The translations under genes and the position numbers were made by a program. Positions 18,414 to 26,931 of a DNA stretch of 64,000 nucleotides are shown piece after piece (position 1 is the stretch's first letter; every line of letters begins with the position of its first letter). The DNA is from Cafeteria roenbergensis (taxonomy: Eukaryota > Sar > Bigyra > Bicosoecida > Cafeteriaceae): contig VLTN01000027.1 of assembly GCA_008330645.1 (NCBI GenBank), positions 186,001 through 250,000 of the forward strand, given 5' to 3'. The notes under the pieces were generated by a model that saw only the letters and a program-made list of their open reading frames with translations, had not been told where the DNA came from and did not search any database.

Positions 18414-21400
18414 TCAAGGCGTCCGCTTCGAGTCCCCCAGCGAGGAGTCGCTCAGCCCCGCTTGCACGGAAGCCGCCGCGGCGCCTGCTGCCCTGCGCGC
18501 CCGCCTTCGAGGCTGCTCCCCCGCGGGACTGGGCGCCCTCCCCGGGGTGCCGGGCGCTCCCTCGGGGGTCGGCGAGGCTCCGTCCTGCTCCTGCAGCGCG
18601 GCAACCAGGGGCCTCAGGGACTCGTGCATCAGCTGCGGCGGGGTGTACGCGTAGCCCTCGGGGCGCTCCCACGCGGTGTCCCGCGTCAGGAGGTTGACGA
18701 AGTAGGGGACCCCCGTGTCCGGGTGCCGCGTCCGCCACCAGCCCTCCTCCTCCCGGAGCGGCACGCCCTTGGGCCGCCTCCACGTCTTGCCCAGCGTGGG
18801 GTGCACCCAGAAGGCGATCTTCTTCGTGGGGTGCTCCTTTCGGTCCCACTGTTCCATCTCCTTGAGCTCGCGCTCCGCGAGCAGCTCCAGCTCCCGAGGC
18901 ATGTCCCAGGTGATCTGGCGCGTCTGCCGGTTGTACCAGTACGTCGTGCCCCAGACCGGGTGCACTGCCTCCCTCCACCGGCTCTCGACCTCCTCCCTGA
19001 CGTCCTGCAGCTCCTTGCTAACCAGCGTCTCGCGTCGCTGCCGCCGGGCCTGGGAGCTCGCAAGCGCCGCCGCCGCTGCCGACGTCGGGGCCACGGCCTG
19101 CGGCGCCCAGGGCGAGTTGGGCAGCAGGATTCCGCCGCCCGTCGAAGCCCTCACCCTGCTCCGCTGCGCCGCGCCATCCCGCTCCCCCGCCGCACCGGCC
19201 GGGGAGCCAGCCGCGCCCCACTCCGACCCCGCGCGCTCCCGCACCAGCCCGGACTGGTGGACTGCGTCCGACGCGCCCTTGACGAGCCCAGACCTCGTGC
19301 TGCGGATCCTGGCCAGCGGGTTGGGCACCGCCGTCATCTCCACCCCCTGCGCCGACGTTCCCCTTCGCCGCCGCCCGCGCTTGCCAGATTTGCCCCGCGC
19401 CTGGGCATCGTCTCCCGCCCCCGGCGACGACACTTCGACCGCCGCCTGCAGCGTGTTGGAGCGCCAAGTGGAGTTCGACCGGCGCAGGCTGCGGCCAGAC
19501 TTGGCCCTTCCCACGCTGGCAGCGCGCACAGCCCGCTTCGACCCAGCCGCCAGCCCGCCGCCAGTCGCCCCGTCGTCGAGGTCGGGCAGGTCCTCGAAGC
19601 CGAAACCGTGGTGCCGCGACGACGCCGTCGCGGCCTCCGGCCCCGCGTGCCTGCCTAGTCGTGTCATGCTCATCATAGACCGGAGCAGCCCCCCCCTGCC
19701 CGCCGACGCCGCCCGCTTCCGCAGCGACCCGGGAGCCGCGGCGCTACCGTCGCCCTCCCCGCTGCCGGGGCCCTCCCCCGTCGCAGGGCCAGCCGAGTCG
19801 CTGGCCTGCGGCCCCGTTGCCGCGAGGTCCTTCCTGCCGATGCGCGCTGAGCCCACGGGCTCGGCCACCAGGCGGCCGCGTTTCCCCGAGGTGGGCGACG
19901 GCAGTCCGCCCACCGGCGGCTCCACGTCCCCCCTCGTGCGGATCTGCCCGCTCTGCCAGGCCGAGAGGACGCGCTGCGCGATGCTGGCTTCCTTGAGGAT
20001 GCCGTAGATGTCGTAGATGATGACCCCGGCGCATGTGGCGGCAGCCAGGACGACGACGAGCACGATGGCGATGCTGAGGACTGACCTGGCGGCGACGTTG
20101 AACTCGTCGATGTCAAAGCCCTGGCCCAGCACCAGCACCAGGATGGCCGCGATGATGCAGCCCATTTCCAGCCAGCTCTGCACCTTGTCCCTGAACGGGT
20201 GGATCGCCACGTGGAGGGCGAGGAAGAGCAGCTGCACGAGGATGCCGGCCCAGAGCTGCAGCGTCGATGAGGACATGCGCAGGAGCACTGTCACCGCCGC
20301 CACGCTCGCTTTGCGCAGCAAAATCACGCTCTCGTACCAGAACCGCTTTTCGCTGTACCCCTTGTAAAGGAAGCCGAAGCGGCGCTGCGCCCGGTCGCCG
20401 TCCAGCCGGTGCCTGTACGGGAAGAGGCACGCCACGGCCGCCACGGGAAAGCCCAGCGTCACGACAGCGAGCACCACGAAGGCGAACCCCACGAGCAGCT
20501 CGTGCTCCGGGCTGCCGCACAGGACGTTGAAATCGGCGACGAGGAAACTCCGTCCCTCAACCGGCGTGGTGCACACAAACATCTGCAGCGCCTGGCGGGT
20601 GACCATGGGGTAGATGAGGAACAGCAAAACCATGGCCGTGGTTGTGAAGAGGTTGATGGGCGTCACGCCGGCCAGCGACAGCGGCACAGGGATGTAGTCC
20701 GGGTCGTCATCCGCATGCGCGAACTCGACGCCGCGGTGCCGCCACGCGGTGATGCCGATGGCAACCGCCGGCACGAGCACCACGAGAGGCACGATTGCCG
20801 CTGCCGCAATGAACCGGGCAATCGGAGGCCAGCCCAGCGCGCAAGACACGAATGCGGACTCGGTGGTGAACCCAGACGTCGCGGCGGCAGTCGCGAAGAA
20901 GCCTGCGGGCCCGAGCAGCGCGACACGCCAGCAGCGTGATATGCGTGAAACGCTGGCAACCCGCTGGAAAGCGCGAACCCGGGCGCAGGCGACGCGCTGG
21001 GACCACGCGAGCGGCGCGGCTCAACGTCGGCATCGGCTCACCTGAAATCTCCGCAGGCCACTGCAGGCCGAAGTCACCCAGAAACGATACCGTCTGCAGA
21101 AAATTCATCAAAATCTTCGCCGTGACGGTGAGCTCGCGCCGGTAGCCCCCGTCGGGGAGGTGTATCGCCTTGCGGTGGCTGACAACGCGCTGCACGCCAA
21201 AAAAACCAACCAGCCCGAAGGCCAAAAACACGGCGACGAGAAGAGTCCACGACGCAGCTGCGAGTGCCCAGGGATCAGCGGCGCAGGGCGCGCTCAAGCA
21301 CAAGGGGCGGGTCGCAGCAAGGGCGAGGCGCGAGCATCGGCCTGTCGGGGGGCATTGAGGTCTGACCGCGTGTCGTTGCCGCCAGCGCTGGCACGGCTTG

Positions 21401-21692
21401 GGAGCGCTTGCAACGGTTCGCCCGCCTCACCGGGATGCCAGCAGCGAGAGCACGTGCCATCGCCGCTCGCTCCGAAGCCGGGGAGGCAAGTGGCGCAGAA
21501 GAGTCCCTCGTAGCCGCGGGCGCATGCGCTGGTGTTGGCCGCCCCAACGAGGCACGAGCTCGGCTTGGGGCACGGGTAGGCCAGCAACGCGCTGGGGGGC
21601 GCCTCTCCGTCCCGGACCTGAGAAAGGATGGTGTTATTCCACCAATAACCGTTCTCGAGCTGCTGCCTGCACACCAGGGGCTGCAGCGCCAT
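18414..21692 (-). CDS. Polytopic membrane protein with Cys-rich ectodomain and three C-terminal WW modules
   Basis: Three exons on the minus strand: 21692-21431, 21257-21042 and 20902-18414, both introns phase 1; 988 residues. Exon 1 encodes a Cys-rich extracellular module: LENGYWWNNTIL, then YPCPKPSSCLVG, ACARGYEGLFCATCLPG and CSRCWHP, the pattern seen before membrane helices in many large protist surface proteins. Exon 2 gives helix 1 (SWTLLVAVFLAFGLVGFF) and a loop. Exon 3 gives about seven more helices, with the conserved loop FGFLYKGYSEKRFWYES. A disordered linker then leads to three WW-like modules at about 801-829 (YWYNRQTRQITWDMP), 844-870 (AFWVHPTLGKTWRRP) and 880-907 (YFVNLLTRDTAWERP). 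WW modules bind Pro-rich peptides, so a surface receptor or channel with a cytosolic docking tail is inferred. There is no signal peptide in exon 1, so a further 5' exon is likely. Confidence 0.7.
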
Positions 21693-22010
21693 GGCGTCAA
21701 GGCCAGCGGCGGCGGTCGCAACCGCAAGCGCCGCGGCGAAGGCCTCGCCGGCCGCGCGCCCAAACGAACGGCAACGGCGGCGGGGAGTGGGCGTACTCCG
21801 CTTGGCCCGCGCGGAGTGCCCGTCCCCACCCGGCGGGGCGAGTGCTCAGGCAACGCGCAGCCACATCGCCTCGAACAGGCAACCTCCTGCAGAGCCGGGG
21901 TCAGTTGCCGCTGCCGGTGGCAAGACAATCCCGGGAACGGCTCACCTGGGACGCGGCGCCGCGCGGCCCGCTTTTTCCGGCGCCCAGGGGCGGAACTGCA
22001 GCGGACGGGC
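21693..22010. other. Divergent gap, may hide a 5' exon of the WW-domain gene
   Basis: This 318-base gap separates exon 1 of the minus-strand membrane protein from the GPCR start. A good minus-strand donor (CCCAG|GTGAGCC) lies near 21,945, so an upstream exon is possible. Its phase does not match an obvious acceptor before 21,692, so it was not added. Confidence 0.3.
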
Positions 22011-23522
22011 ATGTCCGGGCCTCGGGAGGCTGAGGCCGCCACGCTCTCGGCGCTCACGCTCGTGGCTGCCTCGCTCAGCTTCGTGGGGAGCGTCGCCATC
22101 GTGATCACTTACCTGAGCCTTCGCCGCGTGCAGCGGCTCAGCTACCGCGTCATCGCGTGGCTAGCGGCCGCGGACTGCATGGCGAGCATGGCTTACTTCG
22201 TGCACGAGCCATCGCCGCTGGTCACGCTCGCCCCGCCGTACAGCGCGTCGTGCATTGCGGGCGCAGCGCTGTCGCAATTCATGGACGTTGCCACGTTCTT
22301 GTGGACCGTGTGCGTGTCCATCACCGTGTACATGGTGCTGGTGAGGCAAGCCAGCGCGCCGCAGCTGCAGGCCATGGAGCGGTGGTTTCACGTGGTGTGC
22401 TGGGGCGTGCCGGCTGTGTTTTTGGCCGCGACTTGGGAAAGCGGCGCCTTCGGCGACGCAGGCCTGTGGTGCTGGATCACGGACGCGTTTCCTGGGCTGC
22501 GGCTCGGCCTGTACTACGCCCCGCTTCTGGTCTGCATCGTGGCTGTGGCCGTCATGATGGTGCTCATTCGACGGGGCGTCCAAGGCAGTTCGGCAGTCAC
22601 GCCCGCCCAAAAGCCGCTCGTGATGCGCCGCATCCTCGTCTTCTTTGCGCTCTTCCTCGGCCTGCGGCTGCCCTCCCTTGCCAACCGCATCCAGCAGCTC
22701 TCGGCCGGGCCAGGCGCCGAGCCTGTCTTCGTGCTCTCTCTGCTTCACGCGACGTTTTCACCGCTCCAGGGCTTCGCCAACGCCCTCGTCTACGGGTTCA
22801 ATCGCCTAGTCGTCACTGAGTACCGTGTCGTCATTGCGCGCTGTCGGGGCACTGCCGCGGAGAACTCCCACGGAGAGGCGCACGCCCGGACGGGAAGCGG
22901 GGTGCACGCTCGCCTCTCCATCGAGCTCAATAAGCGCCACAGGAATGCTCTCGAGGCAGACACGGATGCTGGTGACGGAGCTGGCAGCCGTCCCGGCCAC
23001 CGCGCGAACCCTGCCCACAGGTCCTCGGCGCCGCCCTCGACGACCGCCCGCTCGCCTGCAGGGGCCACGTCGCCCATTGCTGAGAGCGTCTTCGGCGTCG
23101 TGCCAGCGCCTCCCAAGCCGACGCGCTCCTTCGTCAACCCGCTGAGCATACGGTCGCTAGCCACGGTGTTTGGCAGGGGCAAGGTGCAGACTGACCGAAC
23201 GGGCACCGCACCCGGCACGCCAGCGGCCGCCGAGCCGAGGTCCGCCGCGCACGCCCACGCGCGCACTCACGGAGGGTTCCACCGAGCGCGCACCTGGCAC
23301 GAGGGTTGCAGCGAGGAAGAGGAGGAGGAGGAGGAGGAGGAGGAGGGAGACGGCGACGGGGACAGCATTGAGAGCCGCCCGACCCCCGGCGCATCCCGTG
23401 CTGCCCTGGGTCCTCCTGGCGGCGGCGTGATCGCCGTTTCCTGTGGCGATGACCTTGGGCTCGACTCGAGCAACGATCCAGCTGGCGTGGCTGCAACGGG
23501 TGACGCGTCTCCGGTAGTGTGA
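22011..23522 (+). CDS. Seven-helix G-protein-coupled receptor, cAMP-receptor-like
   Basis: Single-exon frame of 503 residues. The first 270 residues hold seven hydrophobic helices: VAASLSFVGSVAIVITYLSL, YRVIAWLAAADCMASMAYF, a third beginning FMDVATFLWTVCVSITVYMV, then WFHVVCWGVPAVFLAATW, YYAPLLVCIVAVAVMMVLI, RRILVFFALFLGLRLP and a last one ending GFANALVYGFNR. Cys in SASCIAG before helix 3 and in GLWCWITD of the second outer loop would form the usual disulphide. The short N-terminus, the LSYRVIAW start of helix 2 and the WCWIT loop recall Dictyostelium cAMP receptors and plant GCR1. The ligand is unknown. The tail of about 230 residues is disordered, with an 11-Glu run near residue 433 and many Ser/Thr that could be phosphorylated. 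Its stop is 3 bases from the stop of the convergent HUS1 gene. Confidence 0.78.
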   Translation: MSGPREAEAATLSALTLVAASLSFVGSVAIVITYLSLRRVQRLSYRVIAWLAAADCMASMAYFVHEPSPLVTLAPPYSASCIAGAALSQFMDVATFLWTVCVSITVYMVLVRQASAPQLQAMERWFHVVCWGVPAVFLAATWESGAFGDAGLWCWITDAFPGLRLGLYYAPLLVCIVAVAVMMVLIRRGVQGSSAVTPAQKPLVMRRILVFFALFLGLRLPSLANRIQQLSAGPGAEPVFVLSLLHATFSPLQGFANALVYGFNRLVVTEYRVVIARCRGTAAENSHGEAHARTGSGVHARLSIELNKRHRNALEADTDAGDGAGSRPGHRANPAHRSSAPPSTTARSPAGATSPIAESVFGVVPAPPKPTRSFVNPLSIRSLATVFGRGKVQTDRTGTAPGTPAAAEPRSAAHAHARTHGGFHRARTWHEGCSEEEEEEEEEEEGDGDGDSIESRPTPGASRAALGPPGGGVIAVSCGDDLGLDSSNDPAGVAATGDASPVV

Positions 23523-23525
23523 GCA

Positions 23526-24907
23526 TCACCCAACTTCTCTGGCGCGCTTCGGCGCACGGGAGTCCAGCAATTCCTTTGAGGGCCCGCCAGCCGGCGCGCC
23601 GGTGGCAGCCGAGGAGGAGGACGACGAGGCGGACGACGCAGACGCAGACGAAGGAGCGCCTGCTGCCTGGGCCTCGGGCGTTGCCGCCAGCCCCGGCATC
23701 AGCGCCTCGTCAGTCGCCTCTTGCACGACGGGGATGAGGACGGTCACGCCGCCGGCTCCCCTCGACAGCCGCATGTGAACGAAGAAAACGCTGGCCGGGG
23801 ACGATCCCACGACGAGCGCCGTGCGCTTGTGCCCGGAGCAGGCCATGAGCACCTTCGACAGCAGTTTCGCGTCCACCTTGGCCGCCGCGGCCTCGGAGGG
23901 GCGCACGTCGCCTGAGGCGTCGCGCAGCTCCAGGGGGGTCAGGTCCCTGAAGAAGGACTTGACAGCGACGATTTCGTTCTGCGCTGACACGGCCATGGCG
24001 CCGCGCGGGTCGATCTCAACGTGAACGTGCTTGGCGAGCGTCTTCATGCGGTCGACCACGGCCTTGAACGGATCGTCCCCGTGGATCTGCATGAGCACGC
24101 TCATCTCCGGGATGTCCGGGCGCTCCATCGCCTCGGCCTCCGTGCGTCGCACCACGAGCACTGGGACGTCGTGCGTCAGTGTGATGCCGTCGTCTCGCTG
24201 CAGATGGTGGAAACTTCGAGGGGGGCAGCACAGCAGCGGCCGAGAGGGCCATGGCTGGAGCACAAAACTGCGACTGGAATGGCGCGGCGACCAGCGAGCG
24301 AGGCCGGCGTTCGCTGCTCCGGCGCAGCTGCATGACTTACCGAAACCACACACGAGAGCGACGGCGACCCGTGCCGCTTGGATAGCTTCATCACCGTCGA
24401 CGAGGCTTGTGCACCGTGCTTGAGGCAGCCGAGGAGCATGTCCGTCGGCGCCTCCAGGTTGACGATGTTGCCTGCCCTGCTTTCGGAGCGAAACTCCGAG
24501 AACATCACTCGCTGCGGTCGCGGCATCACACACGGGAATGGGGGCACGCACAGCTTGACTAGGCCAGACGCAGGGCGATGGCGCGGCCTTCCTCGAACCG
24601 GCTCGAGCGCTGTGGCGGTGGCCGCCAAAACCTCACTGGCTCCAGGTCCGCGAACGCCACGATGGCGTCGTCGTCGGAAATCGATCCGAGAAATACCTTG
24701 TCTGGAGCGAAGGCGAGGTGCACCATTTTCCCGCAGCGCCCGAGGGCCGACAGGACGGCTGCGCGTGGGGTGACATTCGAAAATTGCCGAGAGTTGGCAT
24801 GTGCCCTCGCCGAGGCGCCGGCCCGCCGTGCTCGCAGCGCAGGCCGCACGCCACTCACCCACAAAGTCGGCGACTTGGGCGCTCTCCATTCTGCACATGA
24901 ACCTCAT
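23526..24907 (-). CDS. HUS1: HUS1 checkpoint clamp subunit
   Basis: Four exons on the minus strand: 24907-24859, 24758-24637, 24511-24341 and 24197-23526; introns in phases 1, 0 and 0; 337 residues. HUS1 with RAD9 and RAD1 forms the PCNA-like 9-1-1 ring loaded at damaged DNA to activate checkpoint kinases. The spliced product follows the family along its length: MRFMCRMESAQVADFV, VLSALGRCGKMVHLAFAPDK (human MIAKLAKTCTLRISPDK), VMFSEFRSES, then SSTVMKLSKRHGSPSLSCVV (human KIKLTNKHFPCLTVSV) and GITLTHDVPVLVV (human ITHDIPVKVI). SFFRDLTPLELR aligns with the later HFKDLG block. The C-terminal 50 residues are a Ser/Ala-rich extension that human HUS1 (280 residues) lacks, ending in RAPKRAREVG. No single frame shows this gene; the splice junctions recover it. 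Confidence 0.87.
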
Positions 24908-25336
24908 CTCGGAACAGCTTGCGCCCTGGGGGCGCCGGGCAGGGCGCGCGAGTGCGCGGGCATTGGCATCCTTGTCCATGCGCGAATATCTCGCGATCGA
25001 GCCGCCGGGCTCTGCACCAACAGCATGCGCCGACGCTTCCCCCCCCCCGAAGGGGCGCTCGGCCCACAGCTTCAGGACCGGCAGGCCGTGCCGGAGAAAG
25101 GGACCCGAGGCTTCACCACGATGGCGGGCCGTGGGCGGTGTGAGCGCCAGCTCTGGCCGGGCATGGCGCGCGGGCAGCACCGATCCTGTCCTCGCTGGCG
25201 CGCCGCGGCGCAGGCCAGGTGCCGACACCTGCCGATGCGCCCTGGAGCCGAAGCGGAGAGCAGTGGCATGCAGCGCGCTGTGGTGTGTGACCTGCCTCTC
25301 CCCCCACCTTGATTCCTGCCGTCCGTGACCGCAGCA
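24908..25336. other. Intergenic, divergent promoter region of HUS1 and U2AF2
   Basis: A 429-base gap separates the two starts. It contains a nine-C run near 25,040 and no recognised motif. It may also hold a 5' exon of the U2AF gene, since an acceptor-like sequence (TGACCGCAG) directly precedes its first Met. Confidence 0.4.
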
Positions 25337-26770
25337 ATGACGCTTCCGGCGTGGGCCCAGAGCTCGTCCGGGTCGGTCGCGGGCGCGAGCTCCGCTGCCG
25401 CGGCAGCACCTGCTCCCCCAATGCACATGCAGCATGGGATGGGCGCGGCTGGTGGAGTCCCGGGCTTCTCTGGGGGCGCTGCGTACGGGGCGCGCCCGCC
25501 GCCGCCCGCAGCGGCAGCCCCAGCGGCCCCGACGGGCCGCAGGTTCCTGGACAGCTCCGGGGCGGGGCTCGAGGCGGCCGGACTCCCCATGCCGAACCTC
25601 CCTGCTCACGTTCGCGAGGGCCTGATTCGGTCCGCGGTCACCATCGCCGGCATGTCGGCGCCCGTTGTCCACGGCGGCATGATGAGCGGCCCCCCCGGCT
25701 CGCGCATGGACCCTCGCACGCGCTCTGGCCGGCGCCTGTACGTTGGCAACCTCCCCCCTGGCGCCACGGAGCCCGAGCTGGTGGCGTTCTTCTCCGACCT
25801 CATCGCCAAGACGTACAAGCCCGACCCCGGGCTGGTCGTCTCGGCCACGTGCAAGGGCGACCGCAACTTTGGCTTCATCGAGTTTGACACCATGGAGCTC
25901 GCCACCGCGGCCATGGGCCTGGACGGGGTCACCTTCAAGGGCCAGGCCATCAAGGTGCAGCGGCCCACGGACTACGACCCCTCCGCGCTGCCCGCCTGCG
26001 GCGAGCCCATCTCGCTCAACCTCGGCGCCCTCGGCATCGTGTCCACGCAGGTGCCCGACGGCCCCAACAAGATCTTTGTCGGAGGCCTCGCGTACCAAAT
26101 CACCGAGGAGCAGCTCAAGGACTTGCTCCAGGCCTACGGCCCGCTGCGCGGCCTGCACCTGGTCAAGGACCCCGGTGCGACGCAGTCCAAGGGGTACGCG
26201 TTCTGCGAGTACGTCGACCCCGCTGTCACCGACAGAGCTGTGGAGGGCCTCAACAACCTCGAAGTGTCCGAGGGCCGGACCCTCACCGTGCGCCGGGCGA
26301 ACCCCCGCGGGCCCCCCGGGCCAGGCGCCCCCCCTGGGGGCCCCCCTCACGGCGGCCACGGTGCCTTCATGGGCGGCGGGTTCCCCGGCCACGGCGGGCC
26401 GCCGCCCATGCACCACGGGCACGCCCCGCCCCCAGGCGCCCCCCCCGCCTACGGCATGGCCCCGCAGGGCCCCATGCCCACCACAGTGCTCAGGGTGGCC
26501 AACATGCTGTCCCCGGCGGAACTCGCCAACCCCGCAGAGGTGGAGGAAATCAGGCGAGAGGCCATGGGCGCCTGTGGCGCGCACGGCCAGGTGCAGGCAG
26601 CGGTGATTCCGACCTCCGGCCCGGCAGCGGGCGTTGTCTTCGTCAAGTTCGCCGACGTGCGCGCTGCGCAGGCAGCGGCGCAGGCGCTCGGAGGCAAGAC
26701 CTTCGACGGACGCATGCTGCAAACCAGCTTCGCGCCCGAGGCGCAGTTCGCGGCTGGAAACTTCGTGTAG
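25337..26770 (+). CDS. U2AF2: Splicing factor U2AF large subunit
   Basis: Single frame of 477 residues. U2AF65 binds the polypyrimidine tract at 3' splice sites and recruits U2 snRNP. RRM1 runs from about residue 132 (RRLYVGNLPPG, later FGFIEFDTMELATAAMGLDG). RRM2 runs from about 245 (KIFVGGLAYQITEEQLKDLL, LVKDPGATQSKGYAFCEYV). The C-terminal U2AF-homology motif starts near 382 (TVLRVANMLSPAEL, GVVFVKFADV, GGKTFDGRMLQTSF). The RRM1-RRM2 linker keeps PTDYDP and VSTQVPDGPNK as in human. A Gly/Pro/His-rich linker at about 325-378 precedes the third domain. The N-terminal 130 residues are Ala/Gly/Pro-rich with no RS repeats, although the human protein begins with an RS region and a U2AF35-binding Trp motif. 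An upstream exon may supply these, or they are absent. Confidence 0.92.
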   Translation: MTLPAWAQSSSGSVAGASSAAAAAPAPPMHMQHGMGAAGGVPGFSGGAAYGARPPPPAAAAPAAPTGRRFLDSSGAGLEAAGLPMPNLPAHVREGLIRSAVTIAGMSAPVVHGGMMSGPPGSRMDPRTRSGRRLYVGNLPPGATEPELVAFFSDLIAKTYKPDPGLVVSATCKGDRNFGFIEFDTMELATAAMGLDGVTFKGQAIKVQRPTDYDPSALPACGEPISLNLGALGIVSTQVPDGPNKIFVGGLAYQITEEQLKDLLQAYGPLRGLHLVKDPGATQSKGYAFCEYVDPAVTDRAVEGLNNLEVSEGRTLTVRRANPRGPPGPGAPPGGPPHGGHGAFMGGGFPGHGGPPPMHHGHAPPPGAPPAYGMAPQGPMPTTVLRVANMLSPAELANPAEVEEIRREAMGACGAHGQVQAAVIPTSGPAAGVVFVKFADVRAAQAAAQALGGKTFDGRMLQTSFAPEAQFAAGNFV

Positions 26771-26931
26771 TGCGTTCGTCGCGTCCGCCTGCTGCGCCCG
26801 TCGCAGTCGCAACTGCATTCTGCCGAGCCGAACTGCATCTGTTCACAAGCTCTGCCCCACTCGCGCCGCCCGCGCGCTGGTGCCGAGCACCCAAGCCCAG
26901 ACAGCGCACGTGGCCCGCCGCGCGGCTGCCC

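Noticed and set aside
21693-22012. Extra 5' exon of the WW-domain gene ending near 21,945
   Set aside because: The donor is good, but no acceptor joins it in phase and it would run up to the GPCR start.
24176-26818. An 880-residue minus-strand frame
   Set aside because: It is antisense to U2AF2 and overlaps HUS1 exon 3 only at its end. The U2AF2 homology on the plus strand and the spliced HUS1 explain the region.
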